Shown here: one piece after another, positions 1 to 5,684 of the stretch
Numbering within the stretch: position 1 is the first letter of the stretch
Layout: each line of letters opens with the position of its first letter
Assembly: GCA_018715285.1 (NCBI GenBank)
Contig: DVLW01000226.1
Coordinates: 1-6,509 of the forward strand
Source of the DNA: Candidatus Faecivivens stercoripullorum
GTDB taxonomy: Bacteria; Bacillota; Clostridia; Oscillospirales; Ruminococcaceae
Length of the DNA stretch: 6,509 nucleotides
Direction of reading: 5' to 3'
Made by a program: the position numbers and the translations under genes
The notes under the pieces: model-generated
Seen by the model: the letters and a program-made list of their open reading frames with translations, nothing else
Told to the model about the DNA's origin: nothing
Database searches by the model: none

Positions 1-51
1 TTATTGGAAATATCAACAAGGAATTGTGCGAAAATTCATCCTATTTGCCTA

Positions 52-80
52 TTGAGAAAATGAAATTGTTTGGGTATACT
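52..80 (+). promoter_or_regulatory. Sigma-A promoter of the oxidoreductase gene
   Basis: A -35 box TTGAGA (52-57, 5 of 6 matches to consensus) and a -10 box TATACT (75-80, 5 of 6) are separated by exactly 17 bases. Transcription would begin near base 87, giving a short leader of about 30 nt before the ATG at 118. The predicted start lies inside the palindrome at 86-99. No competing promoter is obvious in bases 1-51, where I see no gene or other element. Confidence 0.75.
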
Positions 81-85
81 AGGCT

Positions 86-99
86 TGTAAACGTTTACA
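86..99. promoter_or_regulatory. cre / LacI-family operator palindrome
   Basis: TGTAAACGTTTACA is a perfect 14-bp palindrome with a central CG, the hallmark of operators bound by LacI/GalR-family repressors. It fits the CcpA catabolite-responsive element consensus TGWAANCGNTNWCA at every position. It lies directly downstream of the -10 box and covers the predicted transcription start, a position where bound protein blocks transcription. Whether the cognate protein is CcpA-like or a local sugar-specific LacI repressor cannot be decided here, because no regulator gene is in the window. Confidence 0.75.
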
Positions 100-117
100 T
101 GGAAAGGGTGTATTGAA

Positions 118-1221
118 ATGGCAAAGAAGAATGTCGTCGTAATCGGCTATGGCGGAATGGGCGGCTGGCATACCCGTATGATCGGCGGAGCCAAGCTGGT
201 CAATGATGGCTACAAACCTCCGGAAAATCTGGAAAATGGCAGCGATTGCGTCAATCTGAAAGGCATTTACGATATTAAGGAAGAAAGATGCAAACTGGCT
301 GAAGAACGTGGTATCCACGCATACAGCTCTTTTGAAGAGGTACTGGCTGATCCCGAGGTGGATATCCTGACACTGGCTGTTCCGAACGACTGCCATAAAG
401 ATCTGGCAATCCGCGCAATGGCAGCAGGCAAGCATGTCATCAGCGAAAAACCGGTTACCCTGTGCAGCGCTGATTTGCAGGAAATGATCGATGCTTCCGA
501 AAAATACGGACGTATCTTTACTGTACACCAGAACCGCCGCTGGGATGCAGATTTTCTTGCTTTCAAGGAAATCTACGAGAGCGGAAAGATGGGTTATATC
601 TTCAATATCGAGTCCCGTGTACATGGTTCCCGCGGAATTCCCGGTGACTGGAGACAGCGCAAGGCATATGGCGGCGGCATGATGCTGGACTGGGGCGTAC
701 ATCTGATTGACCAGATGTTTATGATGATTCCTGAGAAGGTTGCTTCGGTTTACGCAAGAATGGACCATATCACCAATGATGAGGTTGACGACGGCTTCAA
801 GATGGATGTAACCTTTGAGAGCGGTCTGGTTTACCGCATCGAAGTCGGTACCACCAACTTTATCAATCTGCCCCGCTGGTACATGCAGGGCGCAATCGGT
901 ACTGCTGTCCTCAACAGCTGGGATCTCAAAGACGGCGAAATCGTCATTTACCGTGACGAGGACGAAGGCGAAGTCAAACCGGTTGTTACTGCTGCCGGCC
1001 TGACCAAGACCATGGCACCCCGTAAGCCCAGCACGCTGGAACATCTGCCGATTCCTCAGCTGAACCCCGATGTTCATGACTTCTACCGTAATGTCTGCAA
1101 GGCAATTGACGGTGAGGAACCCCAGATCGTTACCCATCCTCAGATGATGCGGGTTATGAAGCTGATGGAAGCTGCATTTGAATCTGATCGTCTCGGAAAA
1201 CCCGTTCCGTTTGAAGTATAA
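118..1221 (+). CDS. Gfo/Idh/MocA-family NAD(P)-dependent oxidoreductase
   Basis: A 367-residue protein, a normal length for this family of cytoplasmic dehydrogenases, which oxidise or reduce sugars, sugar phosphates and polyols such as inositols. The N-terminal Rossmann fold shows the dinucleotide-binding pattern G10-Y-G12-G-M-G15. The family's EKP motif is at 110-112 (E110, K111, P112), where the lysine is catalytic. It is followed by HQNRRWDADF (137-146), typical of members close to scyllo-inositol and related dehydrogenases. The C-terminal domain carries GGGMMLDWGVHLID (185-198) with D191 and H195, matching the conserved D-x-G-x-H active-site pattern. The ATG at 118 follows a purine-rich GGAAAGGG ribosome site (101-108). 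The gene has its own promoter, operator and terminator and appears monocistronic. The CG-centred palindrome at the start site implies carbon-source or sugar control. The family call is firm; the substrate is unknown, and proximity to galactose genes is only weak evidence. Confidence 0.9.
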   Translation: MAKKNVVVIGYGGMGGWHTRMIGGAKLVNDGYKPPENLENGSDCVNLKGIYDIKEERCKLAEERGIHAYSSFEEVLADPEVDILTLAVPNDCHKDLAIRAMAAGKHVISEKPVTLCSADLQEMIDASEKYGRIFTVHQNRRWDADFLAFKEIYESGKMGYIFNIESRVHGSRGIPGDWRQRKAYGGGMMLDWGVHLIDQMFMMIPEKVASVYARMDHITNDEVDDGFKMDVTFESGLVYRIEVGTTNFINLPRWYMQGAIGTAVLNSWDLKDGEIVIYRDEDEGEVKPVVTAAGLTKTMAPRKPSTLEHLPIPQLNPDVHDFYRNVCKAIDGEEPQIVTHPQMMRVMKLMEAAFESDRLGKPVPFEV

Positions 1222-1244
1222 ACACAATATTCGGAAGAATATCT

Positions 1245-1286
1245 CCCGTACACGTCTGGTATATCCGCGTGTACGGGTATTTTTTT
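1245..1286 (+). terminator. Intrinsic terminator after the oxidoreductase gene
   Basis: CCCGTACACG (1245-1254) pairs perfectly with CGTGTACGGG (1268-1277) around a 13-nt loop and is followed by a tract ending in seven T residues (1278-1286). It lies 24 nt past the stop codon. A second, smaller inverted repeat, ATATTC-GGAA-GAATAT (1227-1242), sits between the stop and this hairpin; it has no T tract and is probably incidental. The terminator separates the oxidoreductase from the gal operon. Confidence 0.9.
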
Positions 1287-1298
1287 GGGCATTTGACT

Positions 1299-1327
1299 GG
1301 TAAATGTCCTGTTTACCGACGGGTAAA
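1299..1327. repeat. Three alternating GGTAAA half-sites, possible regulator site
   Basis: GGTAAA (1299-1304), its inverse TTTACC (1312-1317) and GGTAAA again (1322-1327) lie in a row. They make two overlapping inverted repeats: GGTAAA-N7-TTTACC and TTTACC-GACG-GGTAAA. The cluster ends 22 bases upstream of the gal promoter's -35 box, a place typical for an activator or an upstream operator. A further half-site-like GTATACA is at 1334-1340. The repeats are seen directly; their role as a binding site is inference. Confidence 0.4.
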
Positions 1328-1349
1328 GCAATCGTATACATAAATGCCT

Positions 1350-1378
1350 TTGACTTTGTATATGGGAAGCGTTATACT
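1350..1378 (+). promoter_or_regulatory. Sigma-A promoter of the galK-galT operon
   Basis: A -35 box TTGACT (1350-1355, 5 of 6) and a -10 box TATACT (1373-1378, 5 of 6) are spaced by 17 bases. The predicted start is near 1385, which leaves an untranslated leader of about 128 nt before the galactokinase ATG at 1513. Both boxes are near consensus, so the basal promoter should be strong and any galactose control should come from bound regulators or from the leader. Confidence 0.8.
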
Positions 1379-1384
1379 AAAGAT

Positions 1385-1512
1385 AGAGACCCTGTTCGGG
1401 GCAGGGAATGCCAGCCTGTGTCTGTAAACTCGGCGGTATACACAGGAGGAAAGGTCCGTATAAACGGACAGATGGTCCCGGTAATTCAATTTTGAGTTAG
1501 CAGGAGGAACGT
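1385..1512 (+). promoter_or_regulatory. Long, potentially structured leader of galK-galT
   Basis: The leader contains several short complementary pairs: CCCTG/CAGGG (1390-1394 with 1402-1406), CCTGTGT/ACACAGG (1415-1421 with 1440-1446), GTCCG/CGGAC (1454-1458 with 1465-1469), and an alternative GGAC/GTCC (1466-1469 with 1475-1478) that cannot form together with the preceding one. Inside the second stem is an imperfect operator-like inverted repeat, TGTAAAC-N6-GTATACA (1423-1442), whose left half matches the palindrome upstream of the oxidoreductase. A GGAGG motif at 1445-1449 has no start codon at a usable distance. I do not recognise a known riboswitch class and see no T-tailed terminator hairpin. 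The true galactokinase ribosome site AGGAGG is at 1502-1507. A structural role is possible but unproven. Confidence 0.4.
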
Positions 1513-2799
1513 ATGAAACTGACTGAAGTAAAAAAACAGCTGGAAGCAGGCGCATTTGCAGAACAGTTTGAACTGCTTTATGGAACCCGTACGGAAGAGC
1601 TGGCGCGGCAGAAAAAACGGTATCTCGATCTGGTGAATCTTTTTGAAAAACAGTTCCCGGGTCGTGATGAGGTTTCCCTTTATTCGGCGCCTGGCCGTAC
1701 CGAAATCGGCGGTAACCATACCGACCATCAGCATGGATGCGTTCTTGCAGCAGCTGTCAATCTGGACGTCATTGCAGTGGTTGCATTCCATGATGAAGGG
1801 GTAATCCGTCTGAAATCCACCGGCTATCCGATGGATACCATCGACCTCTCCGATCTGGAAGTTCAGCCGCAGGAAAAGGGAAAAGCTACTTCGCTGATTC
1901 GGGGTGTTGTGGCTTCTTTTGCAAAGCTGGGTGTTAAGATCGGCGGCTTCGATGCATATACCACTTCGGATGTTCTCAGCGGAAGCGGACTGTCTTCGTC
2001 GGCAGCTTTTGAGGTACTGGTCGGAACCATTATTGATAAGCACTATAACGAGGGTAAAGCCGGTGCAGTTGAGATTGCAAAATTCGGACAGTATGCGGAA
2101 AATGTCTATTTTGGTAAAGCAAGTGGCCTGATGGATCAGATGGTCAGCTCGGTAGGCGGATTTGTTTGCATCGATTTCAATGATCCGGCAAATCCCGGAA
2201 TCGAAAAACGGGAATTTGATTTTACCAAGGCTGGTTATTGCCTCTGCGTAACCGACACCAAGGGTAGCCATGCCGGTCTGACAGATGATTATGTGGCAAT
2301 TCCTGCCGAAATGAAGGCAGTTGCTGCGGAATTTAACAAGGAATTCCTGCGTGACGTCAACGAGGAAGAATTCTGGAAAGCTATTCCCAGACTGCATGGT
2401 AAATGCTCTGACCGCGCAATTATGAGAGCTGCTCATTTCTTTGGTGAAAACCGTCGGGCAGTTGAAGAAGCAGATGCTCTGGAAGCTGGCGATATTGAAC
2501 GGTTCTTTGAAGTATTCAAGGAATCTGCTGCGTCTTCCGCAGACCTGCTGCAGAACCTTTACTCTCCCCATAAACCGACGGAACAGGGAATTCCGCTTGC
2601 AATCTGGGCAAGCCGGTGCTGTCTGGGCAAAGATGCAGTCGTACGTGTACACGGCGGCGGATTTGCCGGTACGATTCAGGCATTTGTTCCGCTGGATAAA
2701 CAGCAGCAGTACCGCGAAGCAATGGAAAGCCTGTTCGGTAAGGGAAGCTGCTATGTACTGCGCATCCGTCCGGTTGGCGGAATGAAACTGGCAGACTGA
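1513..2799 (+). CDS. galK: Galactokinase (GHMP kinase family)
   Basis: A 428-residue cytoplasmic kinase that phosphorylates galactose at C1 with ATP, the first committed step of the Leloir pathway. The three GHMP-family motifs are present in order: the galactokinase signature region APGRTEIGGNHTDHQHG (59-75), the ATP-binding loop SGSGLSSSAA (156-165), and the C-terminal glycine motif VHGGGFAGT (379-387). R62 and D208 (in LMDQM) align with the catalytic arginine and aspartate, and H69-T70-D71 keeps the sugar-binding His and Asp. The signature differs from the usual GEHTDYN: the glutamate that contacts galactose is asparagine (N68), and Tyr-Asn is His-Gln. I believe this variant recurs in clostridial enzymes annotated as galactokinases, but that is from memory. 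AGGAGG (1502-1507) sits 5 nt before the ATG. The gene is first in an operon with galT. A different but related sugar substrate is the main alternative. Confidence 0.9.
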   Translation: MKLTEVKKQLEAGAFAEQFELLYGTRTEELARQKKRYLDLVNLFEKQFPGRDEVSLYSAPGRTEIGGNHTDHQHGCVLAAAVNLDVIAVVAFHDEGVIRLKSTGYPMDTIDLSDLEVQPQEKGKATSLIRGVVASFAKLGVKIGGFDAYTTSDVLSGSGLSSSAAFEVLVGTIIDKHYNEGKAGAVEIAKFGQYAENVYFGKASGLMDQMVSSVGGFVCIDFNDPANPGIEKREFDFTKAGYCLCVTDTKGSHAGLTDDYVAIPAEMKAVAAEFNKEFLRDVNEEEFWKAIPRLHGKCSDRAIMRAAHFFGENRRAVEEADALEAGDIERFFEVFKESAASSADLLQNLYSPHKPTEQGIPLAIWASRCCLGKDAVVRVHGGGFAGTIQAFVPLDKQQQYREAMESLFGKGSCYVLRIRPVGGMKLAD

Positions 2800-2857
2800 G
2801 TATATCTGACTCAGGACAATTGAGGATAATATCAAATAGACAGGGAGATGCTTATTG

Positions 2858-4348
2858 ATGATCTACGAGGATGTACAGAGCCTGATTGATTATGCCATTA
2901 AAAATGAGCTGATAACTACCGATGACGTGTATGTAATCCGTAATCAGCTGATGGAGCAGCTGCAGCTGACCGATTGGGAGAATCCCGAGCATTCGGATGG
3001 CAGCCAGCCGATTGACACCATTCTTGAACATCTGGTTGATTACGCCTGCGAAAAGGGCATTATTCCCGATACGACCGCTTCCCGTGATCTGTACGATACC
3101 CGTCTGATGGGTGTGCTGACGCCTTTCCCCCGCGAAGTAATTGCACAGTTCAAACGTCATTATCAGGTCAGCCCTCAGGAGGCAACCGATTGGTATTTCC
3201 GTTTCAGCGAGGCACTCAACTATGTCCGCGCCGGAAGAATTGCCAAGGACCTGAAATGGACCTATGAATCGGAATACGGAACGCTCGATATTACCATCAA
3301 CCGTTCCAAACCCGAAAAAGACCCGCGGGATATTGCACTTGCCCGTACCCGTACCGCTTCTACCTATCCCCTTTGCCAGCTGTGCCCGGAAAATGCAGGT
3401 TTTGCCGGACACCAGAATCATCCTGCAAGACAGAACCTTCGTCCGATTCCGATGAAGGTATATGGTCAGGACTGGCAGTTCCAGTACTCTCCTTACGGAT
3501 ACTACAATGAACATTGCATCGTTTTCAATACCCGTCATATCCCGATGGTTATTGACAGTACCGTATTTGAAAAACTGCTGGATATCGTCGACCAGCTGCC
3601 TCATTATTTTGTCGGCTCCAATGCCGATCTGCCGATTGTCGGCGGTTCGATTCTGAGCCATGAACATTTCCAGGGCGGTCATTATACCTTTGCGATGGAA
3701 AAGGCAGAAATGGAAACACATTTCACCCTTCCTCAGTTTGAAGGCGTTGAGATGGGAACAGTCAAGTGGCCGATGTCTGTTATCCGTCTGCGTTCGGAAG
3801 ATCGTAAGGCGCTTTCTGCAGCTGCTTCGTATATTCATTCCAAGTGGCGTGTTTACAGTGACCCTGAGGCAGGCATCTATGCCGAAACAGATGGCACGCC
3901 GCATAACACCGTTACCCCGATTATGCGCAGAAAAGGTTCGGCATATGAATGTGATCTGGTTCTGCGCAATAACCTGACTTCGGAAGAACGTCCGCTGGGT
4001 ATCTTCCATCCGAATCCTTCGCTGCACCACATCAAGAAAGAAAATATCGGCCTGATTGAGGTTATGGGTCTGGCAGTACTTCCGGCTCGTCTTGCAGTCG
4101 AGCTTGAGGTGCTCAAGGATGCAATGCTGGAAGGCCGTGACCTGAATGCTGACCCGCAGACCGCTTCTCATGCAGAGTGGGCAAAGGAAGTTCTGGCCAG
4201 CCATCCGGAATTTTCCAAAGACAATGCGCAGGAAATCCTGCGTCAGGAAGTAGGCGCTGTATTTGAACAGGTACTCTGTGATGCCGGCGTATTCAAGCGT
4301 GATGAAGAGGGTAAAAAGGCTTTTGCACGCTTTGTCAGCAGCCTTTAA
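2858..4348 (+). CDS. galT: UDP-glucose--hexose-1-phosphate uridylyltransferase, class II
   Basis: A 496-residue enzyme that transfers UMP from UDP-glucose to galactose-1-phosphate, giving UDP-galactose and glucose-1-phosphate, the step after galactokinase. Its length and sequence match the class II GalT of Firmicutes, not the shorter E. coli-type enzyme of about 350 residues. Visible marks are PLCQLCPEN (171-179) with a CxxC pair (C173, C176), the active-site segment SHEHFQGG (267-274) with an H-x-H pair at H268 and H270, and the C-terminal class signature from GIFHP (381-385) through HHIKKENIGLIEVMGLAVLP (390-409). I chose the ATG at 2858 because it is 10 nt after GGGAG (2843-2847) and begins MIYED like relatives; an in-frame TTG at 2855 is a less likely start. 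The gene lies 58 nt behind galK with no terminator between them, so both are cotranscribed. Confidence 0.95.
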   Translation: MIYEDVQSLIDYAIKNELITTDDVYVIRNQLMEQLQLTDWENPEHSDGSQPIDTILEHLVDYACEKGIIPDTTASRDLYDTRLMGVLTPFPREVIAQFKRHYQVSPQEATDWYFRFSEALNYVRAGRIAKDLKWTYESEYGTLDITINRSKPEKDPRDIALARTRTASTYPLCQLCPENAGFAGHQNHPARQNLRPIPMKVYGQDWQFQYSPYGYYNEHCIVFNTRHIPMVIDSTVFEKLLDIVDQLPHYFVGSNADLPIVGGSILSHEHFQGGHYTFAMEKAEMETHFTLPQFEGVEMGTVKWPMSVIRLRSEDRKALSAAASYIHSKWRVYSDPEAGIYAETDGTPHNTVTPIMRRKGSAYECDLVLRNNLTSEERPLGIFHPNPSLHHIKKENIGLIEVMGLAVLPARLAVELEVLKDAMLEGRDLNADPQTASHAEWAKEVLASHPEFSKDNAQEILRQEVGAVFEQVLCDAGVFKRDEEGKKAFARFVSSL

Positions 4349-4387
4349 TCCTGTTATTCTCTGTAAGAACCCCCTTTGAATAAAAGG

Positions 4388-4424
4388 ACAGGGAGCATAC
4401 CGTTTTTCACGGTATGCTCCCTGT
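4388..4424. terminator. Bidirectional terminator between convergent operons
   Basis: A perfect 16-bp stem (4388-4403 with 4409-4424) closes a 5-nt loop, TTTTC. On the plus strand the stem is followed by TTTCTGTTT, and on the minus strand, after two pairable bases, by TTTTATT. It can therefore end transcripts of galT from one side and of the acetyltransferase from the other. It is 39 nt past the galT stop codon and 14 nt past the end of the minus-strand acetyltransferase gene. Confidence 0.9.
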
Positions 4425-4438
4425 TTCTGTTTATATAC

Positions 4439-5041
4439 TCATTCAATCTGGTATTTTTCCCGGATGATCGGGCGAACCTGGTCAAAAGTACGTACCGGCG
4501 GCTGGTTTTCCAGATGAGGCGCAATATGTTTCTCCATCCATACCATATCATACCACCGTCCGAATTTATATCCGCACTGGAAAAACTGTCCGACCATCCG
4601 ATAGCCCAGCCGGCTGTGAAAATGTACACTGTCGCGTGTCAGGTATTCGTCTTCTGTCTGTGGATAGGCGATGCAGGCATTCATGTTTAAAATTCCCTGT
4701 TCCCGGAGCACATCTTCCAGTGCCTGATGCAGTTTTCGCCCAATTCCCATCCGTTTACAGTCAGACCGGATATAGATTGAGGTTTCGACTGCCCAGTCAT
4801 AAGCTGGCCGGTCATGAAAGGGGCTTGCATAGACGTATCCAAGAATTTCTCCGTCCTGTACTGCGGCCAGATAGGGAAAACGGGTGAGCGTTTTTTGTAT
4901 TCGTTGCGCAAATTCTTCTCTGGTGGGTGGTTGATACTCAAAAGTAATGGCAGTATGCAGCACGTAAGGTGTATAAATGTCCAGCAGCTGCCCGGCGTCA
5001 TCTGGCGTGACAATACGAATTTTTATGTTATTTTCTTTCAA
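4439..5041 (-). CDS. GNAT N-acetyltransferase, phosphinothricin/methionine sulfone acetyltransferase-like
   Basis: A 200-residue single-domain acetyl-CoA-dependent acetyltransferase. The acetyl-CoA-binding motif A is SIYIRSDCKRMGIGRKL (88-104), with the R/Q-x-x-G-x-G pattern at K96-RMGIG-R102. The flanking segments AYDWAVETSIY (80-90) and HSRLGYRMVGQF (142-153), then GYKFGRWYDMVWME (157-170), are characteristic of the PAT/MddA/YncA subgroup, which acetylates the amino group of phosphinothricin, methionine sulfone or similar amino-acid analogues. The subgroup is clear but the natural substrate is not. The start is TTG at 5041, placed 8 nt after AGGAGG (5055-5050). An ATG at 5048-5046 is out of frame, gives only six codons and sits 1 nt from the ribosome site. 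The gene follows the methyltransferase gene by 33 nt and is probably cotranscribed with it. Confidence 0.88.
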   Translation of the reverse strand: MKENNIKIRIVTPDDAGQLLDIYTPYVLHTAITFEYQPPTREEFAQRIQKTLTRFPYLAAVQDGEILGYVYASPFHDRPAYDWAVETSIYIRSDCKRMGIGRKLHQALEDVLREQGILNMNACIAYPQTEDEYLTRDSVHFHSRLGYRMVGQFFQCGYKFGRWYDMVWMEKHIAPHLENQPPVRTFDQVRPIIREKYQIE

Positions 5042-5049
5042 AACCCATT

Positions 5050-5055
5050 CCTCCT
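5050..5055 (-). promoter_or_regulatory. Ribosome binding site that decides the TTG start
   Basis: The minus strand reads AGGAGG here. The only in-frame start codon near the beginning of the GNAT domain is the TTG at 5041-5039, 8 nt downstream, which is optimal spacing. The nearby ATG (5048-5046) is too close to this site and opens a different frame that stops after six codons. Confidence 0.7.
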
Positions 5056-5074
5056 GTTAACAGCAGCGTCTGCC

Positions 5075-5584
5075 TCAGATCTGTTCGATATCGGCGCCTT
5101 CCAATTCCAGCAGCCAGCGCTTTTTTTCCAGTCCACCGGCGTATCCTGTAAGGCTGTGGTCGCTTCCGATCACCCGATGACAGGGAATAATGATGGAAAT
5201 CGGGTTATGCCCAACGGCACCACCGACAGCCTGTGCGGACATCGATTGTCTTCCCAGCTGCTGTGCGGCTTTGCGGGCGATATCCCGATATGTGACTACC
5301 TTTCCGTAAGGAATTTCCAGCAGAATATTCCATACCAGCTGACGGAAAGCACTGCCGGATGGCGCAAGGGAAATCAAATTCGGGTCGGGACGTTCACCTG
5401 CAAAATAACTATCCAGCCATCGGGATGCGGCTGTGAGCAGCGGCGTTTCCCGTTGTTCACGGCAATCAGGCAGTGTAGCGGCCCAGTATTTCTGACCTTC
5501 TATCCATAATCCTTTAAGCTGTTCCTTTTCGGCCGCCAGCAAAAGGGAACCGATGGGAGAAGAATAAATAATCGTCTGGTACAT
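5075..5584 (-). CDS. ogt: Methylated-DNA--[protein]-cysteine S-methyltransferase
   Basis: A 169-residue suicide repair protein that removes methyl or other alkyl groups from O6 of guanine (and O4 of thymine) in DNA, transferring them to its own cysteine. The active-site motif PCHRV is at 134-138, with acceptor C135, preceded by GHNPISIIIPCHR including the conserved N127. The DNA-binding helix-turn-helix begins at IPYGKVVTYRDIA (91-103), and GYAGGLEKKRWLLELE (147-162) is the standard C-terminal signature. The length matches stand-alone Ogt/Ada-C proteins, without an Ada N-terminal domain. I place the start at the ATG at 5584-5582 because GAGGAG lies about 10 nt upstream and MYQTIIYSSPIG matches the family's first strand. 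A longer reading frame reaches 5698 but would run through the promoter and the upstream terminator. It is the first gene of a probable two-gene operon with the acetyltransferase. Confidence 0.95.
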   Translation of the reverse strand: MYQTIIYSSPIGSLLLAAEKEQLKGLWIEGQKYWAATLPDCREQRETPLLTAASRWLDSYFAGERPDPNLISLAPSGSAFRQLVWNILLEIPYGKVVTYRDIARKAAQQLGRQSMSAQAVGGAVGHNPISIIIPCHRVIGSDHSLTGYAGGLEKKRWLLELEGADIEQI

Positions 5585-5615
5585 GCATTCTTCGCTCCTC
5601 TGGTATACTGCTGAT

Positions 5616-5644
5616 ATGATAGCACAAACAGATTTTTTTAGCAA
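5616..5644 (-). promoter_or_regulatory. Extended -10 promoter of the ogt operon
   Basis: On the minus strand, a -35 box TTGCTA (5644-5639, 4 of 6) is followed after 17 bases by a -10 box TATCAT (5621-5616, 5 of 6) with a TG-C extension just before it. Transcription would start near 5609, leaving a leader of about 25 nt that contains the ogt ribosome site. The promoter begins immediately beyond the kinase terminator, which argues for independent transcription. Confidence 0.7.
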
Positions 5645-5646
5645 GT

Positions 5647-5680
5647 AAAAAGCCGGTATGGCAAGCATCCATACCGGCTT
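5647..5680 (-). terminator. Intrinsic terminator after the hybrid histidine kinase
   Basis: AAGCCGGTATGG and CCATACCGGCTT (5680-5669 with 5661-5650 on the minus strand) form a perfect 12-bp stem with a 7-nt loop. The end of the stem runs into TTTTT on the minus strand. It begins 4 nt after the kinase stop codon and isolates the kinase transcript from the ogt promoter. The opposite strand has only a weak tail (CAAATTATTT), so the signal mainly serves the minus strand. Confidence 0.9.
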
Positions 5681-5684
5681 CAAA

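Noticed and set aside
79..1341. Long minus-strand open frame opposite the oxidoreductase gene
   Set aside because: It is codon-aligned with the real gene and open only because TTA, CTA and TCA are absent from it. It has no recognisable domain and runs across the promoter, operator and terminator.
1440..1480. Resemblance of GAGGAAAGGTCC to the GAGGAAAGTCC motif of RNase P RNA
   Set aside because: The match is interrupted by an extra G, and none of the other conserved RNase P RNA segments is present in this short region.
1472..1495. Seven-codon mini-frame (MVPVIQF) in the gal leader as a leader peptide
   Set aside because: The nearest GGAGG is more than 20 nt upstream, too far for initiation. 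The peptide has no run of one amino acid that would suggest attenuation, and no terminator hairpin follows.
2796..2814. Small hairpin CTGAGT/ACTCAG at the end of galK as a terminator
   Set aside because: Only 6 bp, no T tract, and galT follows with its own ribosome site; at most a minor effect on the galK-galT ratio.
1486..2835. Minus-strand open frame of about 450 codons opposite galK
   Set aside because: Same codon-usage shadow. The sense strand carries all three GHMP kinase motifs, and the antisense translation resembles no family I know.
2852..4204. Minus-strand open frame of about 450 codons opposite galT
   Set aside because: Same codon-usage shadow; the sense strand is an unambiguous class II GalT.
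4814..5509. Plus-strand open frame across the acetyltransferase and methyltransferase genes
   Set aside because: It overlaps two well-supported minus-strand genes and their intergenic gap, in the codon-aligned frame, and has no domain.
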